DNA from: JALZKA01 sp963754045
Lineage (GTDB): Bacteria > Actinomycetota > Thermoleophilia > Solirubrobacterales > 70-9
Length of the DNA stretch: 64,000 nucleotides
NCBI GenBank assembly: GCA_963754045.1
Contig: CAVWEN010000003.1
Location: 620,001-684,000 of the forward strand
Direction: 5' to 3'
The translations under genes and the position numbers were made by a program. The notes below the pieces were generated by a model. It had not been told where the DNA came from and did no database searches. It worked only from the letters and a program-made list of their open reading frames with translations. Positions 1 through 9,016 of this stretch are shown piece by piece. Within the stretch, counting starts at the first letter, position 1. Every line of letters begins with the position of its first letter.

Positions 1-45
1 ATCCAATCGTCAACATTCAGTGCAGCGGTTCAGCCGCGTCTCGAG

Positions 46-519
46 TCATGCTAGAGGCGAGCGAGCGGACTCGCAAGCCCTGCGGATCGCTCCGTATGCA
101 ACCTCGGCTTCGAACCCACGTCGCGCGAGGAAGGCGAGCGCCCGTGATCGATCGGCATTGTCGTCGCCGACGCCGCCGCGCTTTCGCAGCAGCGCCGCCG
201 CGCGTTCCAGCTGTTCGTCGTGCGACTCACCGCCCGTCGCCGCCTCGGCCAGCGCGCGACTGATCCCACGTTCCACCAGCGACTCGCGGATCCGATCGGG
301 CCCCCACCCGCTCAACTCGCGCTTGTCCTCGGTGAACAGGCGCGCGTAGCGCTCGTCGTCGACCGAGCCGAGCTCGACCAGGCGGAGCACGGCGTCCTCG
401 ACCTCCTCGGCGTCGTCACAGCGCTCGTGCAGCCATGCGCGTAGTTCGGCCTCGGTGCGCTCGCGGCGCGAAATCGCGCCGACGGCGAGTTCAAAGGCCG
501 GCTTGGTGCGGCCCGCCAA
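46..519 (-). CDS. recX: Regulatory protein RecX
   Basis: RecX binds RecA filaments and modulates recombinase activity in the cytoplasm. The 157-residue product has the expected size, is rich in Arg, Glu and Ala, and shows the repeated three-helix pattern of RecX (for example RERTEAELRAWL near the N-terminus and a matching repeat RALAFLARRGFE near the C-terminus). The start is TTG at 519-517, immediately after the recA TAG (522-520), so recX is translationally coupled to recA; no good Shine-Dalgarno sequence is visible because that segment is recA coding sequence. Location directly behind recA strongly supports the call. The 45 bases to the left edge hold nothing I recognise. Confidence 0.9.
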   Translation of the reverse strand: MAGRTKPAFELAVGAISRRERTEAELRAWLHERCDDAEEVEDAVLRLVELGSVDDERYARLFTEDKRELSGWGPDRIRESLVERGISRALAEAATGGESHDEQLERAAALLRKRGGVGDDNADRSRALAFLARRGFEAEVAYGAIRRACESARSPLA

Positions 520-1662
520 CTATGCGGCCTTGGCCTCGGGTTCCTCCGTCTCGGACTCTGCCTCGACGGCTTCGGCTTCGACCTCGGGTTCGGGGTCCGG
601 CTGATCGGGAACGGCGGCGATCGGCGTGGACTTGCGGTCGATATCGAGCAGGTCGAAGAGCTTCGTCTCGAGCTCCGCACCCAGTTCCGGGTTGTCCTTG
701 AGGAAGCCCTTCGTGTTGTTACGTCCCTGGCCTAGCCTCAGCTCGCCGTAGGAGAAGAAGGAGCCCGACTTCGTGATCAGGTCGTGCTCGAGTGCAAGGT
801 CGAGGAGGCAGCCCTCGTGTGAGATGCCCTCCCCGTACTCGATGTCGAACTCGGCCTGCCGGAACGGCGGTGCCACCTTGTTCTTGACCACCTTCACTCG
901 ACAACGGTTGCCAACGGCCTCGGTTCCCTCCTTGAGGGTCTCGATGCGGCGGATGTCCAGTCGCTGCGACGAGTAGAACTTCAGTGCCCGTCCCCCCGGC
1001 TGGGTCTCGGGCGAGCCGAAGCTCACGCCAATCTTTTCCCGGATCTGGTTCGTGAAAATGCAGATGGTGTTCGCCCGGCTCAGGTTGCCGGTGAGCTTGC
1101 GCAGCGCCTGCGACATAAGCCGTGCCTGCAGCCCGACGGACTGGTCGCCCATTTGCCCCTCCAGCTCCACACGGGGCGTCAGCGCTGCCACCGAGTCAAC
1201 GGCGACCACGTCGACAGCGCCCGAGCGCACGAGCACGTCGACGATCTCGAGCGCCTGTTCACCGTAATCGGGCTGGGAGATGAGCAGTTCGTCGGTATCG
1301 ACGCCGATCTTGCGTGCGTAGATCGGGTCGATCGCGTGCTCGGCATCGACAAAGGCGCAAACGCCACCGCGAGCCTGGGCCTGGGCCATGATGTGGTAGA
1401 CGAGCGTCGTCTTACCCGACGATTCCGGGCCGAAGATCTCAACCACACGGCCACGGGGAACCCCGCCGACACCCAGCGCGAGGTCGAGCGAGAGCGCCCC
1501 GGTAGGAATCGCGTCGACCTCGATCGCCCCGTCGCCGAGCTTCATCAAGGACCCGGCGCCGAACTCGCGCTCGATATGGGTCATCGCGGCGCCCAGGGCC
1601 GCCTCGCGGGCCTTGGCTTCCTTGTCGGCCGCCTTTGCCGCTGCCTTGCTTGCGTCTGCCAT
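520..1662 (-). CDS. recA: Recombinase RecA
   Basis: RecA is the ATP-dependent strand-exchange protein of homologous recombination and SOS induction. The 380-residue product carries Walker A GPESSGKT at residues 78-85, the MAW-type segments and the conserved loop FTNQIREKIGV. A long acidic C-terminal tail (from about residue 350) rich in Glu, Pro and Ala is typical of actinobacterial RecA. The ATG at 1662 is preceded by GAGGTG about seven bases upstream. Gene order thpR-recA-recX is typical. I looked in the roughly 65 bases upstream for an actinobacterial LexA box (GAAC-N4-GTTC) and did not see one, so SOS control cannot be claimed from this window. Confidence 0.98.
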   Translation of the reverse strand: MADASKAAAKAADKEAKAREAALGAAMTHIEREFGAGSLMKLGDGAIEVDAIPTGALSLDLALGVGGVPRGRVVEIFGPESSGKTTLVYHIMAQAQARGGVCAFVDAEHAIDPIYARKIGVDTDELLISQPDYGEQALEIVDVLVRSGAVDVVAVDSVAALTPRVELEGQMGDQSVGLQARLMSQALRKLTGNLSRANTICIFTNQIREKIGVSFGSPETQPGGRALKFYSSQRLDIRRIETLKEGTEAVGNRCRVKVVKNKVAPPFRQAEFDIEYGEGISHEGCLLDLALEHDLITKSGSFFSYGELRLGQGRNNTKGFLKDNPELGAELETKLFDLLDIDRKSTPIAAVPDQPDPEPEVEAEAVEAESETEEPEAKAA

Positions 1663-1727
1663 CTAATTCACCTCAAAGTCAAATATTTCGCTTGCGCTCG
1701 GCTCAAGTTGGTATCGCGCCGAGGCGC

Positions 1728-2285
1728 TCACTCAAGTTTCCTGGTAGCCAGTTGCACGTACCGCGCACCCTCTGGCCGCAGCTTCGAACGGTAAAGCGAG
1801 ACCCGGACGGCTTCCCAGGGCTCGCCGAGCGCCGCGGGGAGCGCCCCCGGCTCCGTTACGACCTGCCGCGGGCGCCCTCGCGAGCCGGGCTCGGTGCGTA
1901 CACGAGCCATGGTCAGATGTGGCCAGAACGGGCGGTGTTCAGGCTCGTAGAGATCGGCGGCCTCGAGCCACTCCGCGAGCTCGGCCTGAAGCGACATGAG
2001 GGCGTCGGAGTCGGCCTCCAGCGCGTAGAGCGCTGGGCGCTTCGCGGGCCTCGAGACAGGGCCACTGAGCCGAACGGACACCCGGCGCGCCGAGATGGCC
2101 TCGACGGCCTTGACAGCGACGGCTAGGTCGGCCTCCCCGCGCTGGCCGAGAAAGCAGAGGGTGATGTGCAGGGACTGGAGTGAAACCGGGCGCAAAGCCG
2201 GATCGTGTAGCTCGAGTTCGCCCCAGGCGGCCAGCCCAGCGCGCACGGATGTGGGCGGGTCGACGGCAATGAAGATCCTTAGCAT
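1728..2285 (-). CDS. thpR: RNA 2',3'-cyclic phosphodiesterase (2H family)
   Basis: This family hydrolyses 2',3'-cyclic phosphodiester ends of RNA and was first described as 2'-5' RNA ligase. The 185-residue product has the two signature H-x-T motifs, LHITLCFLG near residue 60 and PHLTMARV near residue 127, which form the catalytic pair of the 2H phosphoesterase fold. The N-terminus LRIFIAVDPP matches the usual first strand. The ATG start is at 2285. It precedes recA by 65 bases on the same strand, a common actinobacterial neighbourhood. The physiological substrate is unknown. Confidence 0.9.
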   Translation of the reverse strand: MLRIFIAVDPPTSVRAGLAAWGELELHDPALRPVSLQSLHITLCFLGQRGEADLAVAVKAVEAISARRVSVRLSGPVSRPAKRPALYALEADSDALMSLQAELAEWLEAADLYEPEHRPFWPHLTMARVRTEPGSRGRPRQVVTEPGALPAALGEPWEAVRVSLYRSKLRPEGARYVQLATRKLE

Positions 2286-2506
2286 CGGCCCACCCTAGGC
2301 GCGACTCAGGCGCAGGATGGGGCCAACCCGTATCAAGTGGGAATCGAACCACGCACCTAGCTGCAAAATCCCTGCCCGCAGCGGTCTTCCGGGTCGGTTT
2401 GCGTGGTAGCGTGCCGCCTGCCCGCTGACGGTGGCAAAGAGCCCCGGGACCGGAAGCGCGCCTCCTCTCATTAGGAACGCACGCGAAACGGCAGCGTACG
2501 CAGACA

Positions 2507-2522
2507 GATCAGTAGATCAGTA
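2507..2522 (+). repeat. Tandem GATCAGTA pair in the csp leader
   Basis: GATCAGTA occurs twice head to tail, immediately before the Shine-Dalgarno AGGAGG (2524-2529) of the cold-shock gene. This is seen directly. Whether it contributes to the RNA structure of the leader is unknown. Confidence 0.45.
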
Positions 2523-2533
2523 CAGGAGGCTCA

Positions 2534-2731
2534 ATGGCCACCGGAACAGTCAAGTGGTTCAACACCGAGAAGGGCTACGGATTCATCGCGCCCGACGAGG
2601 GCGACAAGGACCTGTTCGTCCACCAGACCGGCGTCGATCCCGGCGCCTCGGTCAAGGAAGGCGACCAGGTCACATTCGAGACCGAGTCGAGTCCGAAGGG
2701 CCCGCGCGCAATTAACGTGCGCCCCGCCTAG
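2534..2731 (+). CDS. csp: Cold-shock domain protein (CspA family)
   Basis: A 65-residue single cold-shock-domain RNA chaperone that melts secondary structure in mRNA. It has RNP1 (KGYGFIAP, residues 14-21) and RNP2 (DLFVHQTG, residues 26-33) plus the KWFN start of the OB fold. ATG is preceded by a strong AGGAGG four bases upstream. About 250 bases separate it from the divergent thpR start, enough for a long structured 5' UTR as known for cold-shock genes; I cannot place its promoter confidently. A clear intrinsic terminator follows at 2769-2797. It lies on the opposite strand to its neighbours cinA and thpR. Confidence 0.95.
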   Translation: MATGTVKWFNTEKGYGFIAPDEGDKDLFVHQTGVDPGASVKEGDQVTFETESSPKGPRAINVRPA

Positions 2732-2768
2732 CGGCACCGCAGGAGAAGACCACACAAGACGAGACAGC

Positions 2769-2797
2769 GGGCGTCCCTCCGGGGGCGCCCTTTCTCG
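2769..2797 (+). terminator. Intrinsic terminator of the cold-shock gene
   Basis: A nine-base-pair stem (2769-2777 with 2782-2790, one G-U pair) and a four-base loop TCCG, followed by TTTCTCG. It lies 38 bases after the csp stop codon and faces the same direction. Confidence 0.85.
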
Positions 2798-2938
2798 TTC
2801 GCCGACGAGGCACGAAACGCGGGTGGCACGCATAGCGTGTCTCTGGGATGGGTCAAGGGTGTCACCTCGGCGAGCGCACGACCCATCCCCTCCTGGGTCC
2901 AGGGCCGTGTCATCTCGACGGAGCCGCCGTTCCGAGGC

Positions 2939-4228
2939 CTAGAGGGGGAAATCCTCGCCCCGCAGCAGGCGCCGCAGCAGGTGCAGGCCGAGCAGGGCTG
3001 AGCGCTCACGGACATCGGCGCGCGAGCCGGGCATGACCGGGTCTCGGGCCAGCTTGACGCCGTCGGCGCTCTTGACGCAGACGCACACGTAGCCCACCGG
3101 CTTCACCTCGCTGCCTCCGGAGGGCCCTGCAATCCCAGTGATGCCGACGCCCAGATCCGCCTCGAAATGCGAGATCGCACCGTCCGCCATCGCCTCGGCG
3201 ACCTCGGGCGAGACGGCGCCGTGGGCCTCGATCAGCTCAGCGGGAACACCCAGAAGGTCTGTCTTGGCCTGGTTGGCGTAGGCGACCACACCGCCGACCA
3301 TGTAGGCGGAGGCACCGCCGAGATTCGTCAGCCGCGCAGCGAGCATCCCGCCGGTGCACGACTCGGCGGTCGCCACCGTTTGTCCCTGGAGTAGGCGCGC
3401 TACCTGCTCGTCGATCGTCGAACCGTCCCGCGAGAACATGAACGCCCCGTGGCGCTCCGCGATGGCACTCACCAGCGCCTCGCGCTCGCGCTCGGCGCCC
3501 GGCCGGTGCCGCACATCGATCTCAAGCTCGCCCTTACGCAGACAGGTGGTGATCTCGAGCGCGCCCAGGTCCACCCCGCCGGCCTCGATCTCGCGCAGGC
3601 TCTTCGCGATCTCAGACTCGGGAATTCCGAACAGCCGCAGCATCACGCCGTCGTACGGTTCCGCGCGATCGAGCACTTCGTGCACGGCCGCGGTCGCGAG
3701 TGCTTGCTCCCACATCGCTTGCAGTTCCCGCGGCGGCCCCGGCAACACCACCACGACCGGCCCACCCGAGACCGGCACTACGAGTCCGGGCGCGGTGCCC
3801 GCAGGGTCCAGTGTGGTCGCGCCCCTGGGAACGATCGCCTGCTTGCGATTTGCGGCGCGCAACGCCTCGGTATCGAAGTTCAGACGCCGCGCGAACCCGG
3901 CGAGGATGTCGGCGATCTTCCGTTCCATTCCCTCGTCGAGAACCATCTCGAGTCCGGCGAAGCGCCCAACGATCTCGGCGGTCAGGTCGTCTGCCGTTGG
4001 GCCCAGGCCACCGCTGGTGAAGATGAGATCGGAACCGTCCTCGCTGAGAAAGCGAAGCGCCGCCTCGAGGTCCTCGGGCCGGTCCCCAACCACCACGACG
4101 TGCGAGACCTCGACCCCGAGCTCGCCGAGGCGCATCGAGATCCATGGCCCGTTGCGGTCGGTGATCGTGCCGGTGATCACCTCCGTCCCGGTGACGACTA
4201 TCCCCGCGCGAACGCTCACCCGGGGCAT
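2939..4228 (-). CDS. cinA: CinA / nicotinamide-nucleotide amidohydrolase family protein
   Basis: The N-terminal half is a molybdopterin-binding-like (COG1058) domain with FTSGGLGPTADDLT. The C-terminal half is the PncC-type amidase that deamidates NMN in pyridine-nucleotide salvage, with AESCTGG and the loop GITGIAGPSGG. The open frame extends upstream to 4384 but would overlap ftsK by 122 bases; the ATG at 4228 gives the usual N-terminus (MPRVSVRAGIVVTGTEV) and 429 residues, the normal family length. It begins 34 bases after the ftsK stop. In competent Gram-positives CinA is linked to transformation with recA nearby; here only the enzyme role is supported. Confidence 0.93.
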   Translation of the reverse strand: MPRVSVRAGIVVTGTEVITGTITDRNGPWISMRLGELGVEVSHVVVVGDRPEDLEAALRFLSEDGSDLIFTSGGLGPTADDLTAEIVGRFAGLEMVLDEGMERKIADILAGFARRLNFDTEALRAANRKQAIVPRGATTLDPAGTAPGLVVPVSGGPVVVVLPGPPRELQAMWEQALATAAVHEVLDRAEPYDGVMLRLFGIPESEIAKSLREIEAGGVDLGALEITTCLRKGELEIDVRHRPGAEREREALVSAIAERHGAFMFSRDGSTIDEQVARLLQGQTVATAESCTGGMLAARLTNLGGASAYMVGGVVAYANQAKTDLLGVPAELIEAHGAVSPEVAEAMADGAISHFEADLGVGITGIAGPSGGSEVKPVGYVCVCVKSADGVKLARDPVMPGSRADVRERSALLGLHLLRRLLRGEDFPL

Positions 4229-4262
4229 TCTGGCGGGTCGCCGGCCCGGGCGACCACCTGGA

Positions 4263-6725
4263 TCAACCCTGGACGGGTTCGAGCTCGGTCTCAGTGTCGC
4301 CGGGTGCGTCCTCGGCCCCGAGCGGAGCGGCTGGCCCCGGACCAAGGATCCGTGCCAGATCCGCGTGTGAGACCAGGACCTCACGCGGCTTCGATCCCTC
4401 GTACCCGGAGATGATGCCGCGCCGCTCGAGCATGTCGATCAAGCGCCCGGCACGCGTGTAGCCAACGCGCAACCGCCGCTGGATCATCGAGACCGACGCG
4501 GTCTCGCTCTCAACCACGATTCGGGCGGCGTCCTCCAGCAGAGCGTCCTCGTCGGGCGAGAACTCACCGGTGCCGGGGTCGTTGGACTCCTGGGAGCGGT
4601 CGGCCACTAGCTGCGGGTCGAAGTCGGGCTCGCCCTGTTTGGCCCAGTGGCCGGTGATCCGCGCGATTTCGTCTTCACCGAGAAACGCGCCCTGGATCCG
4701 TGACATCTTGCCGCTGCCGACGGGGTTGAAGAGCATGTCGCCCTGGCCGAGGAGTGTCTCCGCCCCGCCGGTATCGAGGATCACCCGCGAGTCCACCTGC
4801 GAGGCGACGGCGAAGGCGATTCGCGACGGGATGTTGACCTTGATCGTGCCGGTGATGACGTCGGTCGATGGGCGCTGCGTCGCCAGCACGAGGTGAATGC
4901 CAACCGCCCGCGACTTCTGCGCAAGCCGGATGATCGAGTCCTCTACCTCAGCCGGCGCGATCATCATCAGATCGGCGAGCTCGTCGATCACGCAGAGGAT
5001 GTGGGGGAGCGGCGCCTCGCCCGCCTTCTTTCGAACCTTGTTCAGCTCCGCGAGGTTGCGAGTGCGCGCCTGCTCCATCACCCCGTAGCGACTCTCCATT
5101 TCGACGATCAGGTTCTGGAGCACCGTCGCTGCGAGCCTCGGGTTGGTGACCACTGGGGTCATCAGGTGCGGGAGGTTCTCGTAGTGGTTCAACTCGACGC
5201 GCTTGGGGTCGACCAGCACCATGCGCACCTCGTTCGGCGAGGCGTGCAGCAGAATCGAGGAGAGCAGCGTGTTGATGCATGCCGACTTTCCCGACCCGGT
5301 CGTGCCGGCGACGAGAAGATGCGGCATCAGGGCGATGTCCGCCTTGACGCTGTGGCCGGTCACGTCCTTACCAATCCACGCGAGTAGCGGCGACGTTCCC
5401 TTGGGGCGCCCCTCGTAGATGTCGCCGAGACGAACTACGCGGCGGCGTGCGTTCGGCACCTCGACGCCCACAGCCTTCTTGCCCGGGATCGGCGCCAGGA
5501 TCCGGATATCGGTCGCCGCCAGCGCGTAGGCAAGGTCGTCCTTGAGCTGAGCGACCTTGCCCACCTTGATCCCGGGTGCGAGCTGGAAGTCGTAACGCGA
5601 GACATGCGGGCCCGACACCGTGCCGACCATTCGTGCCTCAACACCGAAGTGGCGCAGGGCGTCGAGCAGGGCCTTTGCGGTCTCTTTGATGTCGGCGGGG
5701 TCAGGACCGGGGTCGCCCTTGCCCTTCTTCAAGAGTTGCAACGACGGCGCGATGTAGTCGACCTCGTCCGAGACGGTGATTCCGCCGGTCCGTGAGTTCC
5801 CCATCGGGGTCTTCTCAGGCTCGGCCTCGGGCTCCGCCTCCACCGTGGCAGGTGTCTCGACCTTGGGCTCCTCGTCGGGTTCGGGCTCGGCCGCCCCCTC
5901 GTAGCCAAAGTCGGCTTCGGGGTCCGGCTCGATGCGAACGGTCACCTCCGGCTCCCCGTACTCGGGCTCCTCGTCGGCCCACAGCGAACCAGCCAGCGGC
6001 TCGGTGTCGTTTGCGCGCGTGATCGCGATGTCGGAATCCGGCTCGGCCCAGCCGGCGGGCTCGGGAGGACGAACCGTCTGGGCGATCTCGCGAGTTCCTC
6101 GCCGGGCCCTCTTTGCCGCGCCACCAGCGCTCTCGACAAGGTTCGCGATCGTCATCCCGGTCAACAGCAAGACGCCGCTGATCGCCATCAGGAGGGCAAG
6201 GATGTGCGCGCCAAGGTCCTGGAAGAGGGTTGAGGCGGCCCAGTAGAGCGACTCTCCTATCGCGCCCCCGTGCTCGGTAAAGAACCGGGGCTCAAAGTAG
6301 CCGTTGCGCGCCGGGCGATCCGGGCCCAGGCCCAGCGTCCCCGCTGAAAAGGCGAGAAGCAGTGCGCCGACCAGCAGCAAAGCGCCCACGTTAAGCGCCT
6401 TGGGCGCCTTGATCATGGGCCGAGCGATCGCCGCCAGCCCCAGGCCGAAGAAGACCAGCGGCATTGCATAGGTAACCCGGCCAACGGTGTGCTCGAGCGC
6501 GGACACGAGCCAATGCCCAGCCGCCCCGCCGTCCCAATCGAGATAGACGACGAACGAGCAGTAAACGCCAAAGGCGACCATTGCGAGGCCGATCAGGTCG
6601 AGGTGGCGCTGTTCGAGCCCGTCGAAGGCAGCGCGCAGCTGCGGGCGCTTGGAACCGCGCTTGACCGCCTTTCGAGCCCGCCCATTCACGGTGCGGGCAG
6701 GGGATCTTTTCGTGGCCTTGGCCAT
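4263..6725 (-). CDS. ftsK: DNA translocase FtsK/SpoIIIE
   Basis: A membrane-anchored ATP-driven motor that pumps chromosome ends through the division septum. The 820-residue product has four or so N-terminal membrane segments (about 40-195), an acidic Pro/Glu linker (about 215-310), and a RecA-like motor with Walker A GTTGSGKS (474-481) and Walker B HILCVIDEL (575-583). It ends in a gamma winged-helix domain (about 733-800, including RVGYTRAGRLIDMLERRG) that reads KOPS-like polar sequences. The ATG at 6725 has only a weak ribosome site. It is divergent from the response regulator and is followed closely by cinA. Confidence 0.96.
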   Translation of the reverse strand: MAKATKRSPARTVNGRARKAVKRGSKRPQLRAAFDGLEQRHLDLIGLAMVAFGVYCSFVVYLDWDGGAAGHWLVSALEHTVGRVTYAMPLVFFGLGLAAIARPMIKAPKALNVGALLLVGALLLAFSAGTLGLGPDRPARNGYFEPRFFTEHGGAIGESLYWAASTLFQDLGAHILALLMAISGVLLLTGMTIANLVESAGGAAKRARRGTREIAQTVRPPEPAGWAEPDSDIAITRANDTEPLAGSLWADEEPEYGEPEVTVRIEPDPEADFGYEGAAEPEPDEEPKVETPATVEAEPEAEPEKTPMGNSRTGGITVSDEVDYIAPSLQLLKKGKGDPGPDPADIKETAKALLDALRHFGVEARMVGTVSGPHVSRYDFQLAPGIKVGKVAQLKDDLAYALAATDIRILAPIPGKKAVGVEVPNARRRVVRLGDIYEGRPKGTSPLLAWIGKDVTGHSVKADIALMPHLLVAGTTGSGKSACINTLLSSILLHASPNEVRMVLVDPKRVELNHYENLPHLMTPVVTNPRLAATVLQNLIVEMESRYGVMEQARTRNLAELNKVRKKAGEAPLPHILCVIDELADLMMIAPAEVEDSIIRLAQKSRAVGIHLVLATQRPSTDVITGTIKVNIPSRIAFAVASQVDSRVILDTGGAETLLGQGDMLFNPVGSGKMSRIQGAFLGEDEIARITGHWAKQGEPDFDPQLVADRSQESNDPGTGEFSPDEDALLEDAARIVVESETASVSMIQRRLRVGYTRAGRLIDMLERRGIISGYEGSKPREVLVSHADLARILGPGPAAPLGAEDAPGDTETELEPVQG

Positions 6726-6746
6726 GCCTGGATGGCTCTTCGACGC

Positions 6747-6771
6747 GCAAGCTGCGTCCCCTCTTGCAGCT
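6747..6771. promoter_or_regulatory. Inverted repeat in the ftsK / response-regulator divergent region
   Basis: AGCTGC (6750-6755) and GCAGCT (6766-6771) form a perfect six-base inverted repeat with a ten-base spacer, overlapped by GCAAG/CTTGC. It lies midway between the divergent starts. It could be an operator for the OmpR-type regulator, but the arms are short and chance is not excluded. Confidence 0.25.
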
Positions 6772-6800
6772 AAGCCGTTCTTTAGGAGCGCCTCTACCCT

Positions 6801-7511
6801 TTGTGGTCAGTGTTGGCAAGTGAAACAGCCACCGGCCGCGTGCTCGTCGTCGAGGACGACACCGAGATCGCGGACGTGCTGCGCAGAACCCTGCGCCAGG
6901 AAGGGCACGAGGTGCGAACCGCCGGCGATGGTGAGGCGGCTCTGAGCGCAGCCGCGGAGTTCGTGCCAGACGTGGTGATCCTCGACTTGGGACTCCCGAA
7001 GCTGGGCGGCGCCGAGGTGCTCAAGCGCCTGCGCGCCGACGACGACGTTCCGATCCTGATTTTGACCGCCCGCACCGAGCTCGATGACCGGGTACGCGGC
7101 CTCGACTCCGGTGCCGACGACTACCTCGTCAAGCCGTTCGAACGCCAGGAGCTCCTAGCGCGCCTGCGTGCGCTGATGAGACGGCGCCCACCACGCGGCA
7201 GTGCCAGTCTCATCGTCGGCGACCTCGTGCTGAATCCGGCTTCCCGTGACGTGAGTCGTGGCGAGCGCGAGATCGAGCTGACCAACCGCGAGTTCGAGCT
7301 ACTGGAGTTCTTGATGCGGAACGAGCGCCTGGTCGTTTCGCGCGAGCGTCTGCTCGAGGAAGTTTGGGGCTACGACCCGCTGGCGATGACCAACACGATC
7401 GACGTTTTCATTTCGAACCTGCGGCGAAAGCTCGAGGGGGGCGGCGAACCACGCCTGCTCCACACCAAGCGCGGCGCCGGCTACGTCCTTCGCGCGAGCC
7501 GGGAGGACTGA
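6801..7511 (+). CDS. OmpR/PhoP-family response regulator
   Basis: A DNA-binding response regulator with an N-terminal receiver domain: acidic pair EDD, phospho-acceptor Asp in VVILDLGLP (residue 62), and Lys in YLVKPF. The C-terminal winged-helix domain has LTNREFELLEFLMRN and the final RGAGYVLRAS. The reading frame opens with TTG at 6801, with AGGAG 12 bases upstream; GTG at 6810 is an alternative start. It overlaps nothing upstream and is followed six bases later by its kinase. It resembles MprA/PhoP-like regulators, but the signal cannot be inferred. The pair ends in a 6C-like RNA and terminator. Confidence 0.93.
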   Translation: MWSVLASETATGRVLVVEDDTEIADVLRRTLRQEGHEVRTAGDGEAALSAAAEFVPDVVILDLGLPKLGGAEVLKRLRADDDVPILILTARTELDDRVRGLDSGADDYLVKPFERQELLARLRALMRRRPPRGSASLIVGDLVLNPASRDVSRGEREIELTNREFELLEFLMRNERLVVSRERLLEEVWGYDPLAMTNTIDVFISNLRRKLEGGGEPRLLHTKRGAGYVLRASRED

Positions 7512-7516
7512 CCCGC

Positions 7517-8983
7517 TTGATCGGAGAGCGGCGGCCGCCGCTGTTCTCGCCGTCGCGCTGGAGCGTGCGCTGGCGCCTCGCCGGCGTCTCGGCAGTGCTC
7601 ACCTTCGCGATCCTGCTGGCCTTTGCGTTCGTGGTTGGCAGGCTTGCCGAGGAGCGCCTACAGGAAGACTTCCGCGCCGAACTCGAGACAACCGCCACCG
7701 AGCTCTCGGTTGCAGTCAAGGTCAACTGCTACCCACTCGAAGGACTGACCGTCGGCGAGTGCGACTACGACGCGCCGCTGCAGGCGATGTCGCTGCCGAG
7801 CGGCGGCGCCGTGCGGATCGTCGACGTGAACGGCCGTGCGATCGAAGAGACTCGCGACGCGCCCGAACTGGGGCCGCCCCACAGCGAGGTGACCCGGATC
7901 GGCGAGTACGAGGTGGCGACCCGGCCGCTCTCATCGAACGCACTGGCCGCTCCGCCCGCCTTCGTGCAGTTCGCCCGTGACCACGAAGAGCTGGATGCGA
8001 CGATCTCGCGGCTCTGGCTTTTCCTCGTGATCGGGGTCGCCGCCGGCACGATGATGGCCGGGCTGGCTGGGCTGGCCGTCGCCAACCGAGCGATGCGCCC
8101 GATTGCCGCGCTTACACAGACCGCTCGGGAGATCGCCTCCACGCGCGATCCCTCGCGAACGATGCCAATTCCCTCCGCCGATGACGAGGTGACCGAACTC
8201 GCGCGAACGCTCGACGCGATGCTCGGCGAGCTCGACGCCGCCCGCTCGGAGTCTCAACAGATGGTGCAAGCCCAGCGAGAGTTCGTAGCCGACGCGTCGC
8301 ACGAGCTGCGAACCCCGCTCACCAGCATTCTCGCGAACCTCGAGCTGCTTGAGGATCGACTCGATGGTGGCGACCCCGAGGCCGGCGAGATGGTGGGCTC
8401 GGCGTTGCGCTCATCCCGGCGGATGCGGTTGCTCGTGGCCGACCTGCTGCTACTCGCGCGCGCCGACACCGGGCACACGAGTGGTCGCGGGGAGTGCGAC
8501 ATCGCAGCGATCGTGCGCGACGCGGCGACCGAGGTCATGCCGGTCGCCGGCGAGCACGAGATCGAGGTCCGGACGCCCGCTTCGCTCGCGGTTAGGGGCA
8601 ACGCGGAGGAGCTTCACCGCCTCGCCGTGAATCTCCTCGACAACGGCATCCGCCACACGGCCCCGAACACGCGCATCACCGCTGTGGTCGAGCGCCGCGG
8701 ACGCGATGCCGTGTTCGAGGTTGCAGACGACGGGCCCGGCCTGCCACCCGGGATGGAGGAACAGGTCTTCTCACGCTTCGTGCGCGGCTCTGGACCCGCC
8801 GACCTCGCGCGCGACGCTGGAACCGGCCTTGGCCTGGCGATCGTTCGAGCGGTGGTCTCGTCGCACGGCGGCGAGGTGACGGCCGGCAGCTCCGCTCACG
8901 GCGGGGCCCGATTCGTGGTGCGACTTCCGGCCGAGAGCGGCGAGTTCGAAGCATCTCCAAAAAAGGTCCCGAGGGTCGTTTAG
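7517..8983 (+). CDS. Sensor histidine kinase
   Basis: A membrane histidine kinase partnered with the preceding response regulator. Using TTG at 7517 (GGAGG ten bases upstream) gives 488 residues; the longer open frame into the regulator is an artefact. Two membrane segments (about 20-43 and 166-189) flank an extracytoplasmic sensor domain of about 120 residues. HAMP, HisKA with the phospho-accepting His in ASHELRTPL (His262), the N box VNLLDN (372-376), and ATP-binding G boxes ADDGPGLP and GTGLGLAIV follow. All catalytic motifs are intact. The sensor domain contains two Cys (about 71 and 82); its ligand is unknown. Confidence 0.93.
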   Translation: MIGERRPPLFSPSRWSVRWRLAGVSAVLTFAILLAFAFVVGRLAEERLQEDFRAELETTATELSVAVKVNCYPLEGLTVGECDYDAPLQAMSLPSGGAVRIVDVNGRAIEETRDAPELGPPHSEVTRIGEYEVATRPLSSNALAAPPAFVQFARDHEELDATISRLWLFLVIGVAAGTMMAGLAGLAVANRAMRPIAALTQTAREIASTRDPSRTMPIPSADDEVTELARTLDAMLGELDAARSESQQMVQAQREFVADASHELRTPLTSILANLELLEDRLDGGDPEAGEMVGSALRSSRRMRLLVADLLLLARADTGHTSGRGECDIAAIVRDAATEVMPVAGEHEIEVRTPASLAVRGNAEELHRLAVNLLDNGIRHTAPNTRITAVVERRGRDAVFEVADDGPGLPPGMEEQVFSRFVRGSGPADLARDAGTGLGLAIVRAVVSSHGGEVTAGSSAHGGARFVVRLPAESGEFEASPKKVPRVV

Positions 8984-9016
8984 CACCCATTAATGGTGGG
9001 CACCTATCTTCGTTGT

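Noticed and set aside
1663..1727. LexA (SOS) box upstream of recA
   Set aside because: No GAAC-N4-GTTC or close variant is visible in the gap; SOS control may act elsewhere or through another regulator.
2325..2415. tRNA- or tmRNA-like T-arm (GGTTCGATTCC) on the minus strand before the cold-shock gene
   Set aside because: The T stem has at least three mismatches in a normal five-pair register and no acceptor, D or anticodon arm can be assembled around it; at most a decayed fragment.
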